From an uncultured Clostridia bacterium (GTDB lineage Bacteria; Bacillota; Clostridia; Oscillospirales; Ruminococcaceae), in contig CALCUE010000002.1 of NCBI GenBank assembly GCA_937906945.1, forward strand, positions 1-21,132: DNA of 21,132 nt, read 5' to 3'. Each line of letters starts with the position of its first letter. Position 1 is the stretch's first letter. The notes beneath the pieces are model-generated. The model was given only the letters and a program-made list of their open reading frames with translations. It was not told where the DNA came from and searched no databases. Made by a program: the position numbers and the translations under genes. Positions 1-7,174 of the stretch are shown here, in pieces.

Positions 1-46
1 CGGAATGACAGAAAAAGGAAAGACATTAGGAAATGTACCCCTATAA

Positions 47-152
47 GGCTCCCCTGTGTAAGGGGCGCTGTCGAGCGAGGCGAGACTGAGGGGTTGTTGA
101 CAACCCTCCCGGTTTCGCTTCGCGAAACCACCCTCCCTTACACAGGGAGGGC
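47..152. repeat. Intergenic palindromic repeat with inverted ends
   Basis: A stretch beginning GGCTCCCCTGTGTAAGGGG (47-65) ends in the near-inverted copy CCTCCCTTACACAGGGAGGGC (132-152). Inside are CTGTCGAGCGAGGCGAGACTGAGGGG and a short hairpin, GGTTTCGCTTCGCGAAACC (111-129). The same CTGTC...GACTGAGGGG module recurs at about 1818-1843 and 5740-5813, so this is a dispersed repeat and not coding. The first bases of the window (CGGAATGACA) resemble the closing end of the other repeat type seen at 1724-1772. No gene is supported before 226. Confidence 0.65.
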
Positions 153-225
153 TTTCAGAGCCTTCCGTTTTCACGCATAAATCCCATTTTTATCCCATAT
201 TTTTTCAGAAAGGAGGCGGTCCCCC

Positions 226-1089
226 ATGCAGAAGTTTTTCAAAAGCTGGACGTTCAAGGTACTCTGCGCCCTGGCGGTCTTCGCTTTGGCGGTCATGATC
301 CGGGCCGCCGCCGCCGGAAACGCCGATATTTTCCTTTCCCAGGCGTTTTCCGTCGTTTCCCAGCCGTTTCTGGATCTTTCCAACTCGGTTTCCGGTTCGG
401 TCAACAACTTCCTGGACCGTTTCGTCCGCACGGAAGAAGTTTTCCTCGAAAACGAGGTCCTGCAGGAACGGGTCCGGCAGTTGGAGGAGGAACTGGTCGA
501 TTACGAAAACATCAAGCGGGAAAACGACCAGTTCCGGGAATTCCTGGAACTCAAGCAGAACAACCCCGATTACACTTTTGAACCGGCGACCGTCATCGGC
601 CGTGACGCCACCAACCGCTTCGCCTCCTTCACCATCGACAAAGGAAGCCTGGCCGGCGTCGAGGTGGCCGATCCCGTCATCAACTCCGACGGTTTGGTCG
701 GCATCGTCTGGGAAGTAGGCCTCACCTATTCCCACGTCCGCACCATTCTGGATATTTCCGTGGAGGTCGGCGTCTATAACATCTATACCCGTGACAGCGG
801 CATTGTTTCCGGCGATATCGCCCTTTCCGGCGAATCGCTCTGCAAGCTGAGCTATCTTCCGAAAAACAGCGGCATCGCCGCCGGAGACCGGGTCGTCACC
901 TCCGGCATCGGCGGCGTTTTCCCGAAAGACCTTCGGGTCGGCACCGTCCGATCCGTCGATCTGGACGCCAACGGCCTCTCTCTTTCCGCCGTCATCGAGC
1001 CCTTCGCCGACATCAACAACGTCACCGAGGTTCTGATCATCAAGTCCTTCGGGGAACAGACGGAGCCGAAAGGCGGCGATCTGCCTTGA
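226..1089 (+). CDS. mreC: Rod shape-determining protein MreC
   Basis: MreC is a bitopic membrane protein that links the MreB cytoskeleton to the elongation-specific PBP2 during side-wall synthesis. The 287-residue product has a short cytoplasmic start, one membrane segment (about residues 10-30), a coiled coil (about 68-115, rich in E, L, R and Q) and then the two-lobed beta domain typical of MreC (about 120-270, including the ATVIGRD and GDRVVTSGIGGVFPKDLRVG stretches). Length and order fit the family. The ATG is preceded by AAAGGAGGCGGTCCCCC, a strong ribosome binding site. Its stop overlaps the mreD start by 4 bases. Recognition is by family pattern and neighbours, with high certainty. Confidence 0.96.
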   Translation: MQKFFKSWTFKVLCALAVFALAVMIRAAAAGNADIFLSQAFSVVSQPFLDLSNSVSGSVNNFLDRFVRTEEVFLENEVLQERVRQLEEELVDYENIKRENDQFREFLELKQNNPDYTFEPATVIGRDATNRFASFTIDKGSLAGVEVADPVINSDGLVGIVWEVGLTYSHVRTILDISVEVGVYNIYTRDSGIVSGDIALSGESLCKLSYLPKNSGIAAGDRVVTSGIGGVFPKDLRVGTVRSVDLDANGLSLSAVIEPFADINNVTEVLIIKSFGEQTEPKGGDLP

Positions 1090-1607
1090 CCCGCCTTTTT
1101 CGTGAGCGCCTTTTGAAATACGGGTTTTACGCCCTTCTGGTCTTTTTTCTTTACGTTCTCCAGACAACGCCCGGCCTTTTGGCCGTCAGCGGCGTCAAAC
1201 CCCTTCTGGTACTTCCCGCCTGCATCGCCATTTCCCTTTATGAGGGCGCTTTCACCGGCGGTCTGTTCGGTTTTTTCTTCGGTTTTCTCTGCGACACCGG
1301 TTCCGAAACGCTGTTCGGTTTTTCCGCTCTCTTTTTTCTCGTCTTCTGCACCGCCGTCGGTCTTCTGTCCACCTATGCCCTGCGGCGAAGCCTGCTCAAC
1401 GGTATGCTTCTCTGTCTGACGGCGCTGTTTCTTCTTTTGGGCGCGGAGTTTTTCTTTAGCTACGTCCTCTATAACTACGAAGGACTTTCCCTGTTCTTCT
1501 ATCTGGGGATCGCGCCGCAGATCGTCTATTCCTCGCTGTTTTCGGTGCCGTTCTGCCTTCTTTTTGAACGGCTCCACGACCTTTTCGCCCGAAGAGAAGA
1601 GCTCTGA
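1086..1607 (+). CDS. mreD: Rod shape-determining protein MreD
   Basis: MreD is a small polytopic membrane subunit of the elongasome, encoded next to mreC in most rod-shaped bacteria. The 173-residue product is almost entirely hydrophobic, with about five membrane segments (first at about 12-32), and carries the GGLFGFFFGFLCD stretch typical of MreD. It starts at TTG, which overlaps the mreC stop (TTGA), so the two are translationally coupled. AAAGGCGGCGATC lies just upstream as the ribosome binding site. No terminator follows directly. The PBP2 gene that usually comes next is separated by repeats. Confidence 0.93.
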   Translation: MTRLFRERLLKYGFYALLVFFLYVLQTTPGLLAVSGVKPLLVLPACIAISLYEGAFTGGLFGFFFGFLCDTGSETLFGFSALFFLVFCTAVGLLSTYALRRSLLNGMLLCLTALFLLLGAEFFFSYVLYNYEGLSLFFYLGIAPQIVYSSLFSVPFCLLFERLHDLFARREEL

Positions 1608-1646
1608 CCTCTCCTCTCCGAGCGATTTTTCACAAAAAGTGCAACG

Positions 1647-1772
1647 CCTTCCCCCTCGGGGGAAGGTGTCTGCGAAGCAGACGGATGAGGGGCTTTGCGA
1701 GTTTGATTTCGCTCAAAAAATAGTTGTCATTGCGAGGCTTCCGCAGGAAGCCGTGGCAATCTTTAATGCCTC
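1647..1772. repeat. Composite intergenic repeat, copy 1
   Basis: Two joined modules. The first runs from CCTTCCCCCTCGGGGGAAGG, through the variable hairpin GTCTGC-GAA-GCAGAC, to GGATGAGGGGCTTTGCGAG. The second is TTGTCATTGCGAGGCTTCCG...GAAGCCGTGGCAATC. The pair recurs as a direct repeat at 1850-1982 with only small changes. Short reading frames across it, for example from 1564 and 1887, are repeat-derived and not credible genes. Confidence 0.8.
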
Positions 1773-1849
1773 CTTCGTCAGAGGGAGGTTCTTAAGAAGC
1801 TCCCCTTGTCAGGGAAGCTGTCAGCCGCAGGCTGACTGAGGGGTAGTAG
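1773..1849. repeat. Intergenic repeat module between the two composite copies
   Basis: This contains AGAGGGAGG and GCTCCCCTTGTCAGGGAAGC, followed by the hairpin CTGTCAGCCGCAGGCTGAC and GACTGAGGGG. It is the same family as the repeats at 47-152 and 5740-5813. No coding potential is seen. Confidence 0.65.
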
Positions 1850-2030
1850 CCTTCCCCCCCTCGGGGGAAGGTGTCACGGCTTTGCCGTGACGGATGAGGG
1901 GCTTTGCGAGTTTGATTTCGTTCAAAAAGAGTTGTCATTGCGAGGCTTCCGCAGGAAGCCGTGGCAATCTTTAATGCCTCCCGACCGGAGGGAGCCTACG
2001 CGCCACAGGCGCAACGTGGCAATCTTATCC
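1850..2030. repeat. Composite intergenic repeat, copy 2, with extra palindrome
   Basis: This is a second copy of the 1647-1772 unit. The variable hairpin arm is replaced by GTCACGGC-TTT-GCCGTGAC, so pairing is kept while sequence changes. After the shared GGCAATCTTTAATGCCTCC come CCGACCGGAGGGAGCC, a GCGCCACAGGCGC palindrome and another GTGGCAATCTTA end. These repeats fill the roughly 540-bp gap between mreD and PBP2. From 2031 to 2130 I see nothing recognisable. Confidence 0.75.
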
Positions 2031-2130
2031 CCCGACCATGTCAAGAAAAAGAGCCCCAAAGCCACTTTGTTCCCTCAAAAAAAGCCAAACTCCGATAAAA
2101 ATCGTTTCTTTTCTCTTATTTCTTTCCCGA

Positions 2131-2144
2131 AAGGCAGGTGATCC
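2131..2144 (+). promoter_or_regulatory. Extended Shine-Dalgarno before PBP2
   Basis: AAGGCAGGTGATCC matches the complement of the 16S rRNA 3' end (AAGGAGGTGATCC) except for one inserted base. It ends 3 bases before an in-frame ACG at 2148. This decides the start proposed for the PBP2 gene, because no ATG, GTG or TTG lies in frame between the TGA at 2139 and codon 2241. Confidence 0.6.
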
Positions 2145-2147
2145 GAA

Positions 2148-4166
2148 ACGGACCTCAACAAAAACGAAAACACCTCCGGCCGCCGCCATTTCGCTCTCAC
2201 GGCTCTGGTCGTCCTTGCCCTTTTCGGCATTCTCATTCGTTTGATGACCATGCAGATCGTCGAAGGCGAAAGTTACCAGTCCTACCTCAAGGAGGGTTAT
2301 TCCGTCACCAAAACCATCGAGGCCGCCCGTGGCGAGATCGTCGATACCAACGGTCGGTCGCTGGCCACCAACCGGGTCTGCTATAACATCACCTTCGATA
2401 AAAACAACATCGTCCCCGGGACCGAAAACACCGTCATCCTCGATCTGATCGCCGTTTTGGAGGAAAACGGCGAAAGCTGGATCGACCGTCTTCCGATCTC
2501 TCAAACGGCGCCGTGGGAATTTTCCGGCAGCGACACCGCCAAATCCCGGCTCCTTAAAAAGCTCAATCTGGCGGATTTCGCCTCCATCGACGACGTCGTT
2601 TATCACCTCAAGGAACGCTATGACCTCACCGAAGCCACCGACGAGGAATTCCGCAAGGTCGCCGGTGTCCGCTATGAGATGGAACGGGTCGGCTATAACT
2701 ATAACACCCCCTATACCTTCGCCGAGGACGTCTCCTCGAAGACCATCAACATCGTCAGCGAGCGCAGCTACTATTTCCAGGGCGTCGATATCACCGAAAG
2801 CTATGAGCGCGTCTATCCCAGCGGCGACATCGCGCCCCACATCATCGGCAACACCGGCATCATCTATGAAGAGGAATACGAAAAGCTGGACCACAGCGTC
2901 TATGGCATGAACGACATCATCGGCAAAAGCGGTCTGGAACTGGCTTTTGAACCCGTGCTCAAAGGCAAGGACGGAAAGATGAAGGTCTATTACGACGCCG
3001 ACGGCAATATCGTGAGCACCGAAGTCATCGAGGAACCGGTGCCCGGCGGCACCGTTGTCTCCACCCTTCGAAGCGACCTTCAGCGGGTCACCCAGGACGC
3101 TTTAGAAAAACAGATCCTCAATCTTCGCGCCACCGCCGCCGAGGGAAAAGGCAAGGAATCCGAAGGCGGCACCGCCGTCGTCATCAAAGTAGGCACCGGT
3201 GAGGTGCTGGCCGCCGCCAACTATCCCTCCTACGACCTTTCCACCTATTACGACGACTATTCCACCCTTTTGGAGACGGACTACAACCCGCTCTTTAACC
3301 GGGCCTGCGAGGGCCTTTACGCCATCGGCTCCACCTTCAAACCGGCCATGGCCACCGCCGCTTTACAGCTCGGCGTTATCAAGCCCAATTCCACCGTCCC
3401 CTGCAACCACGTCTATACCTACTATACCGACTATCAGCCGACCTGCCTCGGCAACCACGGCAAGCTCAACGTGGTCCACGCCCTCGGCTATTCCTGCAAC
3501 ATCTTTTTCTATGAGGTCGGCCGTCAGCTCGGCATCGACAACATCCGCCAGTACGCCTACTATTACGGTCTCGGCGAACCGACGGGCATTGAACTTCGGG
3601 AGCGCATCGGTCAGGTCTCGAACCCGGACTGGGCCGACGAACACGGCATCACCTGGCAGAAAGGCGACGTTCTGCAGACCTCCATCGGCCAGAGCTATTC
3701 CCTTTTCAGTCCCGTCCAGATGGCGAACTACGTTTCCACCATCGCCAACCACGGCGTTCGGGTCAACGCCCATTTTGTCAAAAGCGTCAACTCCTACGAT
3801 TTCAGCGAGGTCCTCTATGAGACCCCCATCGAGGTCCTTTCCGATATGCAGATGACCGACACCACCTATAACACGGTCCTTGCCGGTATGCTCCAGTCCT
3901 CCCAGGATTCCTCTGGCTTCGTCTGGGGAAGCGATTATCCCATCAAAGTCGCCTCTAAAACCGGCACCCCGCAGACCAGTACCGCCACGGTGAACAGTAC
4001 CTTCATCTGCTTCGCTCCGGCGGAAGATCCCGAGATCGCTATCGCCGTCGTCATTGAAAAAGGCTGGCAGGGCTATACCGCCGCCCCGGTCGCCAAAGAG
4101 ATCCTTTCCTATTATTTCGGTGAAAAGGAGACCGGCGACACCAATACCGGCACCATTCTTCCGTAA
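2148..4166 (+). CDS. mrdA: Penicillin-binding protein 2, elongation transpeptidase (apparent ACG start)
   Basis: This is the class B PBP that cross-links side-wall peptidoglycan as partner of MreC and MreD. Counting from ACG 2148 the product has 672 residues. It has a membrane anchor (about 12-32), a PBP dimerisation domain, then the transpeptidase domain with S-T-F-K (nucleophile Ser about 395), S-C-N (about 449) and K-T-G (about 604). The first conventional start, TTG 2241, would lose most of the anchor. Upstream in-frame codons encode a clear hydrophobic segment (FALTALVVLALFGILIRLM), and a strong Shine-Dalgarno sits just before ACG. The gene is 540 bp from mreD, so it may have its own promoter, which I could not identify. 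Function is certain; the start is inferred. A T-to-C change or base-call error in ATG would explain it. Confidence 0.93.
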   Translation, partial: TDLNKNENTSGRRHFALTALVVLALFGILIRLMTMQIVEGESYQSYLKEGYSVTKTIEAARGEIVDTNGRSLATNRVCYNITFDKNNIVPGTENTVILDLIAVLEENGESWIDRLPISQTAPWEFSGSDTAKSRLLKKLNLADFASIDDVVYHLKERYDLTEATDEEFRKVAGVRYEMERVGYNYNTPYTFAEDVSSKTINIVSERSYYFQGVDITESYERVYPSGDIAPHIIGNTGIIYEEEYEKLDHSVYGMNDIIGKSGLELAFEPVLKGKDGKMKVYYDADGNIVSTEVIEEPVPGGTVVSTLRSDLQRVTQDALEKQILNLRATAAEGKGKESEGGTAVVIKVGTGEVLAAANYPSYDLSTYYDDYSTLLETDYNPLFNRACEGLYAIGSTFKPAMATAALQLGVIKPNSTVPCNHVYTYYTDYQPTCLGNHGKLNVVHALGYSCNIFFYEVGRQLGIDNIRQYAYYYGLGEPTGIELRERIGQVSNPDWADEHGITWQKGDVLQTSIGQSYSLFSPVQMANYVSTIANHGVRVNAHFVKSVNSYDFSEVLYETPIEVLSDMQMTDTTYNTVLAGMLQSSQDSSGFVWGSDYPIKVASKTGTPQTSTATVNSTFICFAPAEDPEIAIAVVIEKGWQGYTAAPVAKEILSYYFGEKETGDTNTGTILP

Positions 4167-4173
4167 AGAACCG

Positions 4174-4203
4174 AAAAAAGGACGCCAAAAGGCGTCCTTT
4201 TTG
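4174..4203 (+). terminator. Rho-independent terminator after PBP2
   Basis: GGACGCC-AAAA-GGCGTCC (4180-4197) is followed by TTTTTTG, right after the PBP2 stop. It is a strong hairpin with a U-run on the plus strand. Confidence 0.92.
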
Positions 4204-4237
4204 TATATTTTCTTTTATAAATTACGATCCGTATAAG

Positions 4238-4265
4238 AAAAGCGCCCCGTCGGGGCGCTTTTTCG
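4238..4265. terminator. Bidirectional terminator between PBP2 and alcohol dehydrogenase
   Basis: AGCGCCCC-GTC-GGGGCGCT (4241-4259) has a T-run on the plus side and an A-run on the other side, so it can stop transcription from both directions. It lies just beyond the stop of the minus-strand alcohol dehydrogenase gene. Confidence 0.88.
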
Positions 4266-4268
4266 TTT

Positions 4269-5435
4269 TCAGATCTCCGTTCTCTCGAAATCCCAGAGGT
4301 CGCGGTAAATGGCGGCGATCTCCTCTTTGGTAGGTTTCCGGGGGTTCGTTTTCGTCGTGGCGTCGGCCAAAGCCGCTTCGGCCATCTGGTCGATGGCGGC
4401 GAAATAGTCCTCTTTCGAGATGGTGCCGATGTCCTCGATGCAGCAGGGCATATCCATCTCCCGGACCAGAATTTTGAGGTAGTTCATCAGCGAGCGGACG
4501 GTGGAGACCTCGTTGAAATTGATGATCCCGAGGCTGGCCGCGATCTCGCAGTATTTTTTGACGCAGGTGGGGTAATGCTCCTGCGGAATGGACATATCGA
4601 CGATGTTGCTGTTATAGCTGATGATATAGGGGAGCAGCATGGCGTTGGCCCGTCCGTGGGGAATGTGGAACATGGCGCCGAGCTGATGGGCCATGCCGTG
4701 GTTGAGGCCGAGACCGGCGGAGTTGAAGGCGATGCCGGCCATGCAGGAGGCGACGTGGATCTCTTCTCTTGCCTCAAGGTCGCTGGCGTTGCTGTAGGAA
4801 CGGCAAAGGTAGCGGCAGCAGAGCTTGATGGCCCGTTCGGCCAAAGCGTCGGAAAAATCGTTGTGGCCGGTGCTGACAAAAGCCTCGATGGCGTGGGTCA
4901 TGATATCCATGCCGGTGTCGGCGGTGATGTTTTTCGGCACGCTTTTAACAAGTTCCGCGTCCAGAATGGCGGCGTCGGCGATGAGTTCTTTCGAAACCAG
5001 AGGAATTTTGGATTTTTTGACCGGGTCGGTGATGACGGCGACTTCGGTCACTTCGCTTCCGGTGCCGGAGGTCGTCGGAATGGCGACGAATTTCGGATCA
5101 AAGGTAGGGTCGGTGCGGCGGGCAAACATCCGCACCGCTTTGGTAAAGTCCATGGCGGAACCGCCGCCGACGGCCATCATGCAGTCGGGATGAACGTCCA
5201 GCGCCATTTTGACCCCTTCGATGACTTTATCCATCGGCGGGTCGGGCACGACGTCGTCGAAAATTTTATATTTGATGCGGTTGCGCTCCAACCGGCTCGT
5301 CACAAGGTCAATCAAACCGCTTTTGACGGTGAAGGGGTCGGCGATGACAAGAGCGCATTTGCTGTCCTTTTCCAAAAGGTGGTCCAGCGCGTTTTCGCCG
5401 AAATAGACCTTGGTCTTCATTTCAAAATCTTTCAT
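4269..5435 (-). CDS. Iron-containing alcohol dehydrogenase
   Basis: This is a group III (Fe-ADH) NAD(P)-dependent alcohol dehydrogenase, which interconverts alcohols and aldehydes or ketones in the cytoplasm. The 388-residue length is typical. Visible signatures are the nucleotide-binding GGGSAMD (about 90-96) and IPTTSGTGSEVT (119-130). The metal ligands appear as D177 and H181 (GMDIMTHAIEA), with H246 and H260 in LNHGMAHQLGAMFHIPHG. The start has GGGAGGAATG upstream and a possible -10 TACAAT at 5486-5491 (minus). It stands alone. The family includes 1-propanol, lactaldehyde and butanol dehydrogenases, and the substrate cannot be told from sequence; an AdhE-like fermentative role is only a guess. 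Confidence 0.95.
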   Translation of the reverse strand: MKDFEMKTKVYFGENALDHLLEKDSKCALVIADPFTVKSGLIDLVTSRLERNRIKYKIFDDVVPDPPMDKVIEGVKMALDVHPDCMMAVGGGSAMDFTKAVRMFARRTDPTFDPKFVAIPTTSGTGSEVTEVAVITDPVKKSKIPLVSKELIADAAILDAELVKSVPKNITADTGMDIMTHAIEAFVSTGHNDFSDALAERAIKLCCRYLCRSYSNASDLEAREEIHVASCMAGIAFNSAGLGLNHGMAHQLGAMFHIPHGRANAMLLPYIISYNSNIVDMSIPQEHYPTCVKKYCEIAASLGIINFNEVSTVRSLMNYLKILVREMDMPCCIEDIGTISKEDYFAAIDQMAEAALADATTKTNPRKPTKEEIAAIYRDLWDFERTEI

Positions 5436-5507
5436 TTTTTCATTCCTCCCGAGGGTTCAAAAAGAAAGGCTACTTTAACAAATATATTGTACCACGGCTT
5501 TTAGCAA

Positions 5508-5546
5508 AATAAAAGAGGAATTTTGCGATTTTCACAAAATTCCTCC
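5508..5546 (-). terminator. Probable terminator of the ispD-ispF transcript
   Basis: A perfect 11-bp inverted repeat, GAGGAATTTTG / CAAAATTCCTC (5515-5525 with 5535-5545), is followed on the minus strand by TTTTATTTTG. It is about 285 bp past the ispF stop with only repeats between. It also sits just before the alcohol dehydrogenase promoter region. Confidence 0.7.
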
Positions 5547-5583
5547 GGAAGGTTATAAAACGCCTGTCATCGCGATTTTTAAG

Positions 5584-5638
5584 GCCTCCCTCCGGGAGGG
5601 AGGTGGATTTTTGCCGAAGGCAAAAAGACGAAAGGAGC
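5584..5638. repeat. Intergenic palindromic repeat
   Basis: GCCTCCCTCCGGGAGGGAGGTGG is followed by the variable hairpin TTTTTGCC-GAA-GGCAAAAA and GACGAAAGGAG. This is the same architecture as 1647-1710, 15668-15721 and 15781-15840 (basal stem, variable hairpin, GACGGA-like end). Bases 5639-5735 show nothing recognisable. Confidence 0.7.
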
Positions 5639-5739
5639 CCGGCGACCAACGATAAAACCGGAGGAAACTTTGAATGAACGGAACTTAGAAAAAACGCCCC
5701 TGTCTTTCCGTTTCCGCGAACCGTTTCCCGGGTCGCCAA

Positions 5740-5813
5740 TCTCCCTCAGTCTCGCTACCGCTCGACAGCTCCCTCTCGGAGGGAGCCTTTGCGCCGCAGG
5801 CTGACTGAGGGGT
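5740..5813. repeat. Intergenic palindromic repeat
   Basis: CTCCCTCAGTCTCGCTACCGCTCGACAG is an inverted relative of the 68-94 segment. It is followed by CTCCCTCTCGGAGGGAG and GCCGCAGGCTGACTGAGGGG. The element abuts the 3' end of ispF. It is non-coding. Confidence 0.65.
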
Positions 5814-5830
5814 CGTATCCCCTCTGTATT

Positions 5831-6304
5831 TCATTCTTTTATCAGCAGGCAGACGGCGTGAGCACCGATGCCCTCGCCGGAAAGGCCGAGTCCTTCCTCC
5901 GTCGTCGCCTTGACGTTGACGTTTTCGATATCCGTGCTCAAAACCGCCGCTATGGTGCTTCGCATTTCGCCGATATACTCTTTGAGCTTCGGTTTTTCGG
6001 CGATCACGGTGCAGTCAAGGTTCCCGACCCGGTAGCCGAGAGCGGAAATTTCCTCCCAGACGTTTTTCATGAGCACCATGCTGTCCGCTCCCTCAAAAGC
6101 GGGATCGTTATCAGGAAAACGCCGCCCGATATCCGGCAGCGCCAAAGCCCCCAGAAGGGCGTCCATAATGGCGTGCGCCAGAACGTCCGCGTCCGAATGG
6201 CCCAGAAGTCCCTTTTCATACGGCACCAAAACGCCGCCGAGCACCAGTTTTCGTCCCTCGACCAAGCGGTGCACGTCATAGCCGTGCCCGATCCGAATCG
6301 TCAT
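5831..6304 (-). CDS. ispF: 2-C-methyl-D-erythritol 2,4-cyclodiphosphate synthase IspF
   Basis: IspF cyclises CDP-methylerythritol 2-phosphate to the 2,4-cyclodiphosphate and CMP in the MEP isoprenoid pathway. The 157-residue protein shows the family N-terminus RIGHGYDVHRL, with metal ligands D10 and H12, then GHSDADVLAHAIMDALLGA with H44 as the third ligand, and DIGRRFPD. The C-terminal GEGIGAHAVCLL stretch is also typical. Its ATG overlaps the ispD stop by 4 bases (ATGA), so the two are one coupled operon for consecutive or near-consecutive steps. Confidence 0.97.
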   Translation of the reverse strand: MTIRIGHGYDVHRLVEGRKLVLGGVLVPYEKGLLGHSDADVLAHAIMDALLGALALPDIGRRFPDNDPAFEGADSMVLMKNVWEEISALGYRVGNLDCTVIAEKPKLKEYIGEMRSTIAAVLSTDIENVNVKATTEEGLGLSGEGIGAHAVCLLIKE

Positions 6305-7035
6305 GCTTCTTCTCCTTTTTCCCTGTCCCGAAGGAACGCTTCCGCGATAAGAAGGTCCTCCGGTGACGTGATCTTGATATTCCGGCGGCTTCCGGCGGTC
6401 AGAAAAACCTTCCGCCCGTCGTTTTCAAAATACTGGCTGTCGTCCGTCCAGTCCCGACGCTCCGAAAGCGCCCGCTCCATGGCTTCGAGATAGGCGGTTT
6501 TCTCAAAAATCTGCGGGGTCTGCACGGCGAACAGCTTTTCCCTCGCCGGGGTATATTCCACAAGGCCGTTTTTCTTGCCGTATTTGATGGTATCCACCAC
6601 CGGCACCGCCAAAATGGCGCCGCCGTATTGAAAAGCGTCCTCGGCGCAGCGGGCGATTTCCTCCGGCTCCACCAAAGGCCGTGCCCCGTCCTGAATGGCG
6701 ACAAATTCCACGTCTTCCCCCAAGGCCAGAACGCCGTTTTTCACCGAATCGGCCCGCTCATTGCCGCCCAAAACCACCGCTTTGAGCTTCGTAATGCCGT
6801 ATTCTTCGGCCAAAGTCCGCACTTTTTCCGCCGATTCTTCCTTTGTCACCACAACGATCTCCGAAATAAGGTCACAGCGCTCGAACGCCAACAGCGTCCG
6901 AACCAAAACCGGCGTTCCCAAAAGAGGCAAAAACAGCTTATCCATACCGCCCATACGCCGGGAACTTCCGGCTCCGACAACAACGGCCCCGACCTTCGGC
7001 GAACCGAAGAAAGTATTCTGGCGTCCGTTTTCCAT
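6301..7035 (-). CDS. ispD: 2-C-methyl-D-erythritol 4-phosphate cytidylyltransferase IspD
   Basis: IspD transfers CMP from CTP to methylerythritol 4-phosphate in the MEP pathway. From the chosen ATG the product is 244 residues. It begins with the nucleotide-binding VVVGAGSSRRMGGMDKLFLPL and has the IQDGARPLV motif and a C-terminal TDDSQYFE region, all standard. I chose ATG 7035 because GGGGAGGGAATAACACC precedes it and a minus-strand promoter lies at 7069-7097. The longer open frame back to 7119 would begin upstream of that promoter. ispF overlaps its end. Confidence 0.96.
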   Translation of the reverse strand: MENGRQNTFFGSPKVGAVVVGAGSSRRMGGMDKLFLPLLGTPVLVRTLLAFERCDLISEIVVVTKEESAEKVRTLAEEYGITKLKAVVLGGNERADSVKNGVLALGEDVEFVAIQDGARPLVEPEEIARCAEDAFQYGGAILAVPVVDTIKYGKKNGLVEYTPAREKLFAVQTPQIFEKTAYLEAMERALSERRDWTDDSQYFENDGRKVFLTAGSRRNIKITSPEDLLIAEAFLRDREKGEEA

Positions 7036-7068
7036 GGTGTTATTCCCTCCCCGCTGCTTTTCGTTCCC

Positions 7069-7097
7069 ATTATAGCGTATTTTGGGGCGATTGGAAA
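7069..7097 (-). promoter_or_regulatory. Promoter of ispD-ispF
   Basis: On the minus strand, TTTCCA (7097-7092), a 17-bp spacer and TATAAT (7074-7069) form a sigma-A-type promoter. The expected RNA start is about 25-30 bases before the ispD ATG. Confidence 0.75.
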
Positions 7098-7112
7098 GAG
7101 AAAACACGCAAC

Positions 7113-7141
7113 TTGACAAAAAAAAAGAAGAAAGTTATACT
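7113..7141 (+). promoter_or_regulatory. Promoter of the acyltransferase-ligase module
   Basis: TTGACA (7113-7118), a 17-bp spacer and TATACT (7136-7141) form a near-consensus sigma-A promoter. It is divergent from the ispD promoter, with the two -35 boxes only about 15 bp apart. Confidence 0.88.
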
Positions 7142-7174
7142 TATAAAATAATATAAAAAGGGGACGGTGAAAGC

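Noticed and set aside
205..1167. Minus-strand open frame of 320 codons over mreC
   Set aside because: Shadow of mreC/mreD; no ribosome binding site and no recognisable motif.
4575..5504. Plus-strand open frame (309 codons) opposite the alcohol dehydrogenase
   Set aside because: Antisense shadow of a well-supported Fe-ADH; G/D/H/V-rich with no family signature.
7036..7119. N-terminal extension of IspD
   Set aside because: It would begin upstream of the minus-strand promoter at 7069-7097 and lacks a ribosome binding site, while ATG 7035 has one.
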